A program made the position numbers and the translations under genes. This document shows, in pieces, positions 1 through 5,149 of a stretch of 5,205 bases of DNA. Source of the stretch: Patescibacteria group bacterium (GTDB taxonomy: Bacteria > Patescibacteriota > Andersenbacteria > UBA10190); the NCBI GenBank assembly GCA_022574795.1, contig JACZRJ010000047.1, positions 1 through 5,205 of the forward strand, written 5' to 3'. Every line of letters begins with the position of its first letter. The first letter of the stretch is position 1. Under the pieces are notes generated by a model. It was not told the origin of the DNA and did no database searches. It saw only the letters and a list, made by a program, of their open reading frames with translations.

Positions 1-1048
1 AGGCCATAAACCGTTCAATCCCGGCACGAAATTCAACTCTCGGTTCAAAATTAAGCTCAGAGATAGCCTTAGTCAGGTCCGGGCATCGTCGTTGTGGTTC
101 ACCTGCTGGGTAATTTTTTGGGTAAGGAATAAGTTTATACTCAGACGTACTGCCGGACTTGCTCGCAGTATCGACAAAAATCTGGGCTAAATCACGCATG
201 GCGATCTCGTTGTCGGCATTGCCAATGTTGTAGGCTTCACCGGGTTTGCCAGTCAGTAATACCTTCAAAAAGCCCGTAATAGCGTCTGTTATATAGCAAA
301 ACGTGCGTGTTTGATGACCGTCACCATGCACCGTGATTGGTTGGGAGTTCATCGATTGATAGGCAAACATCGGCACTACTCGCCTATCATCATGCTTCAT
401 TCCCGGGCCAAATACATTGAACGGCCGAACAATTTTAGTGGGCACACCATATTTTTGCTGGTAGATAGTGCAAATAGTCTCCGCTAGCCTCTTGGACTCA
501 TCATAACAAGCCCGGGGACCAACGCTGGAGACATTACCGAAGTATGTCTCAGGAGTCGGCACCGAAGCAGGATCAGGATCACCATATATCTCACTTGAGC
601 TAAAGAAGAGAAATGCCTCGAGTTTATTCTTCCGAGCCAACTCCAATAAATTCTTTGCTCCGGTCACAGCACTCTCAATAGTTTCCAAAGGATATTGCAT
701 GTAGTAAACCGGCGAGGCCAAGCCAGCCGCGTGGATAATATAGTCAATGTCTTCACGAATAGGTAGCGGCTGAGTTACGTCTCCCCATACATCCAGCACG
801 TTCTCGCTATCATGTACATCGAATTCAGGGTCTTTTGATCCGGTAATGTAGTTATCGACTGAGATAACTCGCATCGGCTCAGCCAGTACCTGACGATTAA
901 GATAGTCAAAAACTCCTAAGAAATACTTACCCAGAAAACCGGCCCCACCACTGATCAGCAATGTCTTGCCAGCCAGACGCGGCGCCTCTGCCTTGAGGCT
1001 ATCGGCAATAGTTTTAATGTCCTCTTGTACGATTGATAATTTACTCAT
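1..1048 (-). CDS. SDR-family sugar-nucleotide decarboxylase/epimerase, UDP-glucuronate decarboxylase-like (3' end missing)
   Basis: The frame is open from ATG at 1048 to the left edge, giving 349 complete codons with no stop, so the C-terminus is cut by the window. The family is cytoplasmic and NAD-dependent, acting on nucleotide sugars. Seen: a Rossmann glycine motif GGAGFLG at residues 34-40, DNYITG at 65-70 (Asp65 likely binds the NAD ribose), ASPVYY at 111-116, SSSEIYGDP at 150-158, the catalytic pair in CYDESK (Tyr182, Lys186), an RTFCY segment and PQRRCPD at 318-324. The ASPVxY, SE-x-YGDP, CYDExK and RxPD signatures match UDP-glucuronate decarboxylases, which make UDP-xylose, including the Ser-Glu pair used in catalysis. 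About 30 residues precede the Rossmann strand, more than in the shortest bacterial members. The gene starts 12 bases after the methyltransferase stop, and AGAGAAG upstream can serve as ribosome site, so it is the third gene of the operon. The true substrate could be another UDP-, CDP- or GDP-sugar. Confidence 0.88.
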   Translation of the reverse strand, partial: MSKLSIVQEDIKTIADSLKAEAPRLAGKTLLISGGAGFLGKYFLGVFDYLNRQVLAEPMRVISVDNYITGSKDPEFDVHDSENVLDVWGDVTQPLPIREDIDYIIHAAGLASPVYYMQYPLETIESAVTGAKNLLELARKNKLEAFLFFSSSEIYGDPDPASVPTPETYFGNVSSVGPRACYDESKRLAETICTIYQQKYGVPTKIVRPFNVFGPGMKHDDRRVVPMFAYQSMNSQPITVHGDGHQTRTFCYITDAITGFLKVLLTGKPGEAYNIGNADNEIAMRDLAQIFVDTASKSGSTSEYKLIPYPKNYPAGEPQRRCPDLTKAISELNFEPRVEFRAGIERFMA

Positions 1049-1060
1049 AGTGCTTCTCTT

Positions 1061-2338
1061 CTATACTACTCTTGGCTTAGGGACTGGTACAATAAATTTT
1101 CCGCCTTGTTGAGCGTAGGCCTGGTGATTAGCCATAATCGGCTCAGCGAAATTCCAGGCCAGCAACAAGCAATACTCTGGCGTATCTTCATACAATCGAT
1201 CAGGTGACACAATTGGAATATGAGTACCTGGCATCACCCGCCCTTGCTTATACTTGGTGTCATCATCGACAATATATTCAAGATCATCATGAGTCAAGCC
1301 AAAGGCGTACATCAACGTCGTCGCCTTAGCTGGAGCTCCATAGCCCACGACCCGCTCACCTTTTTCCTTAATGGTGTCGATAATCTCACGTAAGGTAGTC
1401 TTATTGTCGGAAATCCGCTGCGCGAAATCTTGATATGTTGTCAGGCTATCAAGATGATGGTCATTCTCCTCGCTCAAAAGATCGCCGACAGCAGCCTTCA
1501 CCTCGTGGCCCCCAGCCTCTTTTTGCACGAAGACTCTAAGCGATCCACCGTGTACTTCTGGGCGCTCGACATCAAAAATCTCCAGGCCCTGCTTTTTGAA
1601 GTACCTCACCAGTGGTTGTAAGTGGTAATAACAAACATGCTCGTGATAGATAATATCGAACAGGTTATTCTGTAGTAGGTCATCCAAATACTGCACTTCA
1701 AATACAAAAACTCCGTCATCCGCCAGTAATGTAGCTACGGCTTTAACGAAATCATCCACCTCATCGGTGTGAGCAAATACGTTGTTCGCGGTCACCATCG
1801 CGGCCGGACCACGCTGCTCGACAATCTGCTCGGCTAGCTCTGTAGTGAGAAAATTCGGCATAGTCTCAATACCCTCAGCCGTTGTTTGAGCCGCGATGTT
1901 TTTTGCCGGATCGATACCCAGCACCTGTACCCCTGCTTTTTGTAACGGCTTGAGTAGCACTCCGTCGTTGCTGCCCACATCAATTACCAAATGCTTCTCG
2001 GTTAAGCCAAAGCGATCAATGAGTCGCTTAGCATAGTCGGCAAAGTGGGCCACAAAAGTTGGTGAGGTTGAGGAAACATACAGGTAGTTCCTAAACAGCA
2101 CTTCAGGATCAACCACATCGCGCAGCTGTACTAAGTTGCAATCCTCGCAGAAGTAAACAGTCAGTGGCGCAAACGGTTCAGGTTCACCAACCTGTTCGGG
2201 AGCAAGATAGGCATTAGCCAGCGGAGTTTCACCAAACGCTAGCACCTGCTCTAACTTCTCGCTGCCGCACAAACGACAAGTCTTCCTGGTTTGGTATACC
2301 CGCTTAACGACGCGCTCCTTAAGGTTAGTCTCGTCCAT
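1061..2338 (-). CDS. Zinc-binding class I SAM-dependent C-methyltransferase (sugar C-methyltransferase type)
   Basis: This 425-residue protein has the three-part build of TylCIII/TcaB9/NovU-type sugar C-methyltransferases and is close to the usual length. The N-terminal zinc-binding part shows Cys21, Cys24, Cys64 and Cys67 (CRLC and CEDC). The SAM-binding domain shows VIDVGSNDG at 118-126, an acidic IDP at 142-144 and NNVFAHTD at 185-192. YHEHVCYYH at 231-239 corresponds to the active-site histidine region of the family. The C-terminal domain shows HGGSLRVF at 263-270 and GYGAPAKAT at 332-340. Known members methylate a carbon next to the keto group of a 4-keto (or 3-keto) NDP-sugar. No key residue is obviously lost. 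The gene is second in the operon, 79 bases after the cupin stop and 12 bases before the SDR gene. ATG at 2338 is the only ordinary start: the frame upstream reaches a TAG at 2371-2369 with no ATG, GTG or TTG. It lacks a good ribosome site, see the duplicated start region. Confidence 0.92.
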   Translation of the reverse strand: MDETNLKERVVKRVYQTRKTCRLCGSEKLEQVLAFGETPLANAYLAPEQVGEPEPFAPLTVYFCEDCNLVQLRDVVDPEVLFRNYLYVSSTSPTFVAHFADYAKRLIDRFGLTEKHLVIDVGSNDGVLLKPLQKAGVQVLGIDPAKNIAAQTTAEGIETMPNFLTTELAEQIVEQRGPAAMVTANNVFAHTDEVDDFVKAVATLLADDGVFVFEVQYLDDLLQNNLFDIIYHEHVCYYHLQPLVRYFKKQGLEIFDVERPEVHGGSLRVFVQKEAGGHEVKAAVGDLLSEENDHHLDSLTTYQDFAQRISDNKTTLREIIDTIKEKGERVVGYGAPAKATTLMYAFGLTHDDLEYIVDDDTKYKQGRVMPGTHIPIVSPDRLYEDTPEYCLLLAWNFAEPIMANHQAYAQQGGKFIVPVPKPRVV

Positions 2339-2391
2339 AATTATTCGGCCAGTGATATCATCCTTAACCTAACGGTTAGTCTCGTCCATAA
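2316..2391 (-). repeat. Duplicated methyltransferase start region (imperfect tandem direct repeat)
   Basis: An 18-base identity covering the start codon and first codons (TTATGGACGAGACTAACC on the minus strand) occurs at 2340-2323 and again at 2391-2374, offset by 51 bases. Both copies are followed by TTAAGGA (2322-2316 and 2367-2361). In the upstream copy six extra bases, GTTAGG, intervene and create a TAG stop and a small CTAACCGTTAG palindrome. The similarity is too long and too well placed at the start codon to be chance. Confidence 0.85.
2369..2389 (-). CDS. Six-codon upstream frame (MDETNR-stop), a broken copy of the methyltransferase start
   Basis: ATG at 2389 opens MDETNR followed by TAG. 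The first five residues are identical to those of the methyltransferase. It has the better ribosome site of the two copies: AAGGAAG about seven bases before its ATG, while the real start at 2338 is preceded by CGAATAATT. It begins 28 bases after the cupin stop, a normal operon spacing, so it probably marks the original start of the methyltransferase gene before the local duplication. Whether it is translated as a leader peptide is inference. Confidence 0.5.
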   Translation of the reverse strand: MDETNR

Positions 2392-2417
2392 CTATCTTCC
2401 TTGAAGCGGTAACATTC

Positions 2418-2864
2418 TTAGCCTGAGTCTTTACTTGCTCGTGCCGCTGCTTCCTTAGGATCAATCAACGTAACTCTAATGATGTCTCTCTCATATTCTG
2501 TCGCGTCTCCAGAGCGAGGTGTAATCGCTAGAAACTCGCTGTCCTCGAGAAACTCCATCGCATGAGCCACCATCGGAACGGTATAAAATAACTGCCCTGG
2601 CTCAATAATGTATTCGGTAAGCGGAGCAGATTCGTCAGCAGCAGGTCGCTCAACATAGCGTATTTTTCCAGAAATTAGATAGCAGACATGTGAATCCTTT
2701 TGATGATAGTGATTTGCTCTAACTGTTCCTGCCTTCGAGGTGATTCTAAGCACACTACTAGAGTTGTTGGCAGTATCTAATTGCTCAATAATACCTCTCT
2801 CGTCGTCGGCCAGGACTTCGGGCTTGGAAACGACCGTAACTTTGGTTGCGGGCGATGTAGACAT
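2418..2864 (-). CDS. Small single-domain cupin, probable sugar-nucleotide epimerase/isomerase or related enzyme
   Basis: This 148-residue protein has one RmlC-like cupin barrel. Cupin motif 1 is seen from Gly46 through HYH (His52, His54) to Gly66. Motif 2 is PGQLFYTVPMVAHAMEF at 89-105, with His101 as the third likely metal ligand. The glutamate usual after the HxH pair is not at its normal place; QKDSH follows, so metal binding may rely on other residues or be weaker. Small cupins in glycan loci include 3,5-epimerases, 3,4-ketoisomerases and proteins of unknown activity; this one cannot be assigned to one of these. It is the first gene of the leftward operon, followed after 79 bases by the C-methyltransferase, so a role on the same keto-sugar intermediate is likely. 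No strong Shine-Dalgarno site is visible before ATG at 2864. The C-terminal tail (ARASKDSG) is polar and probably disordered. Confidence 0.8.
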   Translation of the reverse strand: MSTSPATKVTVVSKPEVLADDERGIIEQLDTANNSSSVLRITSKAGTVRANHYHQKDSHVCYLISGKIRYVERPAADESAPLTEYIIEPGQLFYTVPMVAHAMEFLEDSEFLAITPRSGDATEYERDIIRVTLIDPKEAAARASKDSG

Positions 2865-2889
2865 ACACTAAAGCTTATGACTTATGGGC

Positions 2890-2918
2890 TATACACTAGC
2901 CTTAGGACATAAAATAAT
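2890..2918 (+). promoter_or_regulatory. Candidate sigma70-type promoter for tRNA-Ser
   Basis: TATACA (2890-2895) and AATAAT (2913-2918) lie 17 bases apart and match the -35 and -10 consensus at 4 and 5 of 6 positions. Transcription would start around 2925, about 14 bases before the mature tRNA 5' end at 2939. It shares its bases with the opposite-strand operon promoter, so the two could interfere. Confidence 0.35.
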
Positions 2919-2921
2919 CAA
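2893..2921 (-). promoter_or_regulatory. Candidate sigma70-type promoter for the sugar operon
   Basis: On the minus strand TTGATT (2921-2916) and TAGTGT (2898-2893) are separated by 17 bases, about 30 bases upstream of the cupin start codon. The -35 box matches the consensus at 4 of 6 positions and the -10 box is moderate. This is the best candidate in the short gap but is weak evidence alone. It overlaps the candidate promoter of the tRNA on the other strand. Confidence 0.3.
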
Positions 2922-2922
2922 A

Positions 2923-2936
2923 TGTGCAAATGCACA
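2923..2936. repeat. Perfect short palindrome TGTGCA-AA-TGCACA
   Basis: Two 6-base arms with a 2-base centre lie just before the tRNA and upstream of the candidate operon promoter. It could be a binding site for a dimeric regulator or part of the tRNA 5' leader. A repeat this short may also be chance. Confidence 0.4.
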
Positions 2937-2938
2937 AA

Positions 2939-3027
2939 GGTGGGATGCCGGAGTTTGGTTGAACGGGATCGCCTCGAAAGCGATTAGGCCTTCACGGGCC
3001 TCGGGGGTTCGAATCCCTCTCCCACCG
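2939..3027 (+). tRNA. tRNA-Ser(CGA)
   Basis: A full class II cloverleaf can be drawn. The acceptor stem GGTGGGA (2939-2945) pairs perfectly with TCCCACC (3020-3026), and the discriminator is G3027. The D stem is CCG/CGG (2948-2950 with 2964-2966). The anticodon stem is ATCGC/GCGAT (2968-2972 with 2980-2984), with loop CTCGAAA and anticodon CGA at 2975-2977, reading UCG serine codons. The long variable arm AGGCC/GGCCT (2986-2990 with 2997-3001) is typical of serine tRNAs. The T stem is GGGGG/CCCTC around TTCGAAT (3008-3014). No CCA is encoded after the discriminator (CTA follows), so a CCA-adding enzyme is needed. It is transcribed away from the sugar operon. Confidence 0.96.
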
Positions 3028-3028
3028 C

Positions 3029-3085
3029 TACTCAAGTAGTCACCGTAGGTGACTATTCAGATGTCACGCTTCATTATCTTGAGTA
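3029..3085 (+). terminator. Nested inverted repeat after the tRNA, possible terminator or processing structure
   Basis: An 8-bp perfect hairpin TAGTCACC-GTA-GGTGACTA (3037-3055) begins ten bases after the tRNA. It is enclosed by a second perfect 8-bp inverted repeat, TACTCAAG (3029-3036) with CTTGAGTA (3078-3085). The inner hairpin is placed like a terminator for the tRNA but is followed by TTCAGATG, not a T run, so it would be an atypical one. Together the two stems could fold into a single RNA domain with an unpaired segment at 3056-3077. Confidence 0.45.
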
Positions 3086-3182
3086 ACTCTTTACCCTGCA
3101 GCTGAATCACAATGAAACCCTACCTCAGTGGGCTGGACTGAAGAGCTACAAGTATGTGAAAAGGCGAAGACCGCAAGTCCTG
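3086..3182. other. Spacer between tRNA hairpins and IS30, possible gene remnant
   Basis: No confident gene is present. One plus-strand frame is open from 3087 to a TGA at 3228-3230 (47 codons, no ATG near its beginning). It includes TLPQWAGLKSYKYVKRRR and runs through the left end of the insertion element. Its residue make-up looks protein-like, but I recognise no family. It may be the tail of a gene damaged by insertion, or chance. Confidence 0.3.
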
Positions 3183-3210
3183 GCAGGTGAATTAAACCCC
3201 GAAGTGCACA
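3183..3210 (+). repeat. Left terminal inverted repeat of the IS30 element
   Basis: It begins GCAGGTGAATTAAACCCC and ends AGTGCACA at 3203-3210. Aligned without gaps to the reverse complement of the right end, 19 of 28 bases agree, densest in AGGT near the outside and AGTGCACA on the inside. Confidence 0.7.
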
Positions 3211-3213
3211 AAC

Positions 3214-3282
3214 ACAGCATCGTGCGTTGATACACTGGTTGAAGAGCAAACCTTCATCCATTAACCAACAACACGATGCTGT
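3214..3282 (+). promoter_or_regulatory. Foldback leader covering the transposase start codon
   Basis: ACAGCATCGTG at 3214-3224 is the perfect reverse complement of CACGATGCTGT at 3272-3282, and the latter contains the transposase ATG (3276-3278). Inside the loop TGGTT-GAAG (3236-3244) can pair with CTTC (3252-3255) and AACCA (3263-3267). An RNA entering from outside the element would carry both arms and hide the start codon. A transcript starting inside the loop would lack the left arm. Such protection against read-through transcription is known from IS10 and IS50; here it is inferred. Confidence 0.55.
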
Positions 3283-4229
3283 ATCATCATCTTACCCAAG
3301 TAGATCGCGTTCAGCTGGCGGCTTTAAAGCGCGCCGGACACACACATACATTTATTGCCTCCCAGTTAGGTGTGCACTACACCACCATCGGACGAGAGCT
3401 TAATCGGAATAATGCGGACGGTCGCTATCACGCTACCACTGCCCGATTGCAGACAGCCGAACGACGACGAGTGGCCAATCAGCATTGTCGCAAGCTCTCT
3501 GGTAATCTTCGGCTCCAACGAAAAATCGAGCGGAAACTCACCAAGCGCCAATGGTCACCCGAAGAGATTGCTGGACACTTCGGTGATATCTCTCATCCCA
3601 CTATCTACCGGTGGATCTATGAAGAAAGACCAGACTTGAAGCGGCACCTGCGTCATCGGGCAAGCAAATGGCGTCGCAAACACGGCACTGCAACCCGCGA
3701 AGTGTGGCGAGAGCGTCAAAAGAAGCGTTGGATTGATACTAGACCGAGTATTGTTGACCAACGAAAAAGATTTGGCGACTGGGAAGGAGATACGGTAATT
3801 GGCACTGACCGAAAGGCTGCGATTCTAACACACGTTGAACGCAAGAGTGGCTACGTGTTTCTCGACAAGCTCGAGAGAGCCTTAGCCCAAACAGTAAGAG
3901 AGAAAACCAGGCAACGGTTTACACGATTACCTAAGCGGCATCGTCGCACCATCACCTATGACAACGGCACTGAGTTTTCCGCTCACGAGTTCATAGAGCG
4001 CGAGACGAAAGCGACGGTGTATTTTGCTCACCCCTACTCTTCTTGGGAGCGCGGTTGTAATGAAAATCTCAATGGTCTGCTTAGGCAGTATTTCCCCAAG
4101 AAAACTTCACTGGCTGAGGTTACGCAAGAACAACTTGATCGAGTTGCTTGGTTACTTAATACTAGACCGCGTAAGCGACTCAACTGGCTAACGCCAGCGC
4201 AGGTGTTTAAGAAAAAGGGTGTGCACTAA
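3276..4229 (+). CDS. IS30-family transposase
   Basis: This 317-residue DDE transposase catalyses cutting and joining of the ends of its element. The N-terminus (MLYHHLTQVDRVQLAALKRA) is followed by a helix-turn-helix at about 22-45 (FIASQLGVHYTTIGRELNRN), which binds the ends. A second basic region includes WSPEEIAG at 93-100 and PTIYRWIY at 108-115. The catalytic core shows GDWEGDTVIG at 167-176, ITYDNGTEF at 226-234 and SSWERGCNENLNGLLRQYFP at 255-274. The likely acidic triad is Asp172, Asp229 and Glu263, with 33 residues between the last two, as in the family. Length is normal and no frameshift or stop is seen, so it may be active. The ATG at 3276 fits family N-termini (M-x-Y-x-H-L). There is no Shine-Dalgarno site before it, and the codon lies in a foldback, suggesting low or leaderless translation. 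Confidence 0.95.
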   Translation: MLYHHLTQVDRVQLAALKRAGHTHTFIASQLGVHYTTIGRELNRNNADGRYHATTARLQTAERRRVANQHCRKLSGNLRLQRKIERKLTKRQWSPEEIAGHFGDISHPTIYRWIYEERPDLKRHLRHRASKWRRKHGTATREVWRERQKKRWIDTRPSIVDQRKRFGDWEGDTVIGTDRKAAILTHVERKSGYVFLDKLERALAQTVREKTRQRFTRLPKRHRRTITYDNGTEFSAHEFIERETKATVYFAHPYSSWERGCNENLNGLLRQYFPKKTSLAEVTQEQLDRVAWLLNTRPRKRLNWLTPAQVFKKKGVH

Positions 4230-4247
4230 GGATTTACATCTACCTAC
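4220..4247 (-). repeat. Right terminal inverted repeat of the IS30 element
   Basis: The inner TGTGCACT (4220-4227) overlaps the last transposase codons, and the outer part AAGGATTTACATCTACCTAC runs to 4247. Its reverse complement matches the left end at 19 of 28 positions. Overlap of the stop codon with the right end is usual in this family. Confidence 0.7.
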
Positions 4248-4296
4248 TATAACCTGTAAGACTTACCAGCCACGCCAGCCGTAAAGCCTTAACTAG

Positions 4297-5094
4297 CTAT
4301 TTTCGAGAGCGACGTTCCTGTTTAAGCTGTCGGTAGATTTTCTCTGCTCGGCGTAAATCATCAACCGTATCAATATCAACGCTCAAACGATCATCAAGCA
4401 CATAACCATGAAGATTCTTGCCCCACACGTTACCGTGCTCCAGCGCTTCTGGCCGCAGCACAAACTTGCGACGGGTTATATCAATTTGCGCATCTTGGAA
4501 ATGAACCGGATACAGTTGCTGCACCTTTTGTCTCGGCTGATCTGGTCCGTGCTTACGTCGCCAGGCATTATCGAACACCGGCGACAGCTTCCCCGCCGAC
4601 CCGACTTTGCCACTACCTTTCAAGTGCCACATTTTATACGGCAAGAGCGGAGCTGGAATGACACTCTTAACACCATCTGCCTGTGAGCGTTTAAGGTAAC
4701 GAATCATAGCATCAACATCACTGGCAAAACGCAAGGGTCCGGTTGGCCTTAAATTCACTAAATATTCTGGTACCCAGCCGTGTGTTGCCTCCAGCCAAGT
4801 AACGGCATGGTGATACCAGCCCGCATCATCACTATCCGGTTGCGAATATTTTTTCGGACGAGGAGCTACGATTGCTCCTAACCGCTCAGCTTCGCGAGCA
4901 ATGCGAGCATTCTCTGTCGAAACCACCACCGCATCAATCTGGTCAGCTTCAAAGGCTACCTCAATGGCCCAGGCCAGCAAGGTCTTGCCACCCAGCTTCC
5001 TCAGGTTTTTCCAGGGAATACTTTGCTGACCACCCCGCGCCGGAATAATGGCCACGACCTCAACCGGCTCGCGCTTGGGATTACGTCGTTTCAT
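4297..5094 (-). CDS. Acylneuraminate/CMP-sugar cytidylyltransferase family protein
   Basis: This 265-residue cytoplasmic nucleotidyltransferase resembles NeuA/PseF/LegF-type enzymes, which join CTP to a nonulosonic or related sugar acid and release pyrophosphate. Seen: strand 1 and nucleotide loop VVAIIPARGG at 13-22 followed by QQSIPWKN at 23-30; VVVSTEN at 56-62; NLRPTGPLR at 114-122, corresponding to the usual LQPTSPLR; and SVDIDTVDDL at 238-247, whose Asp240 and Asp242 match the metal-binding aspartates. The usual loop is RGGSKGIPxKN, so the Ser-Lys pair is Gln-Gln here and the lysine is missing. Activity or substrate may differ. The N-terminus has about ten extra basic residues (MKRRNPKREP) and the C-terminus a basic tail. 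The gene converges with the IS30 transposase. It probably follows another leftward gene whose stop is at 5150. The ribosome site GGTAG before ATG at 5094 is weak. The sugar is unknown; a Kdo-type or other CMP- or CDP-sugar substrate is possible. Confidence 0.88.
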   Translation of the reverse strand: MKRRNPKREPVEVVAIIPARGGQQSIPWKNLRKLGGKTLLAWAIEVAFEADQIDAVVVSTENARIAREAERLGAIVAPRPKKYSQPDSDDAGWYHHAVTWLEATHGWVPEYLVNLRPTGPLRFASDVDAMIRYLKRSQADGVKSVIPAPLLPYKMWHLKGSGKVGSAGKLSPVFDNAWRRKHGPDQPRQKVQQLYPVHFQDAQIDITRRKFVLRPEALEHGNVWGKNLHGYVLDDRLSVDIDTVDDLRRAEKIYRQLKQERRSRK

Positions 5095-5149
5095 ATCTAC
5101 CAGGTAGTGGCTCCTGACCTAACAAACCAGTAATCCCCTTGAGCCAGAC

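Larger units (their letters stand above)
3183..4247 (+). mobile_element. IS30-family insertion sequence, about 1065 bp, apparently intact
   Basis: The element contains one complete IS30-type transposase gene and is bounded by imperfect 28-bp inverted ends (3183-3210 and 4220-4247), 19 of 28 positions matching, including a perfect inner AGTGCACA. Size and layout, with the right end overlapping the last transposase codons, fit the family. The exact outer bases are uncertain: no clear 2-3 bp target duplication is seen (TG before, TA after). It lies between the tRNA-Ser and the 3' end of the cytidylyltransferase gene, opposing the latter. Confidence 0.85.

Noticed and set aside
1430..1621. 63-codon plus-strand frame
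   Set aside because: It lies wholly inside the methyltransferase gene on the other strand and has no recognisable motif; it is a shadow frame.
3003..3027. tRNA-Ser 3' end as an attachment site for an integrated element
   Set aside because: No second copy of the tRNA 3' end was seen in the window and no integrase gene is present.
3029..3282. CRISPR-like repeats
   Set aside because: The repeats are inverted, not direct with regular spacing; they form hairpins rather than an array.
3366..3761. Three further frames inside the transposase gene (both strands)
   Set aside because: They overlap the well-supported IS30 transposase, show no family motif and have no independent start signals.
4248..4296. 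Possible bidirectional terminator between transposase and cytidylyltransferase
   Set aside because: Only a short GTAAG-A-CTTAC palindrome (4256-4266) and a doubled CAGCC are present, with a one-base loop and no T run.
4408..4686. 92-codon plus-strand frame
   Set aside because: It is antisense to the cytidylyltransferase, which has clear conserved motifs; no evidence supports a second gene.
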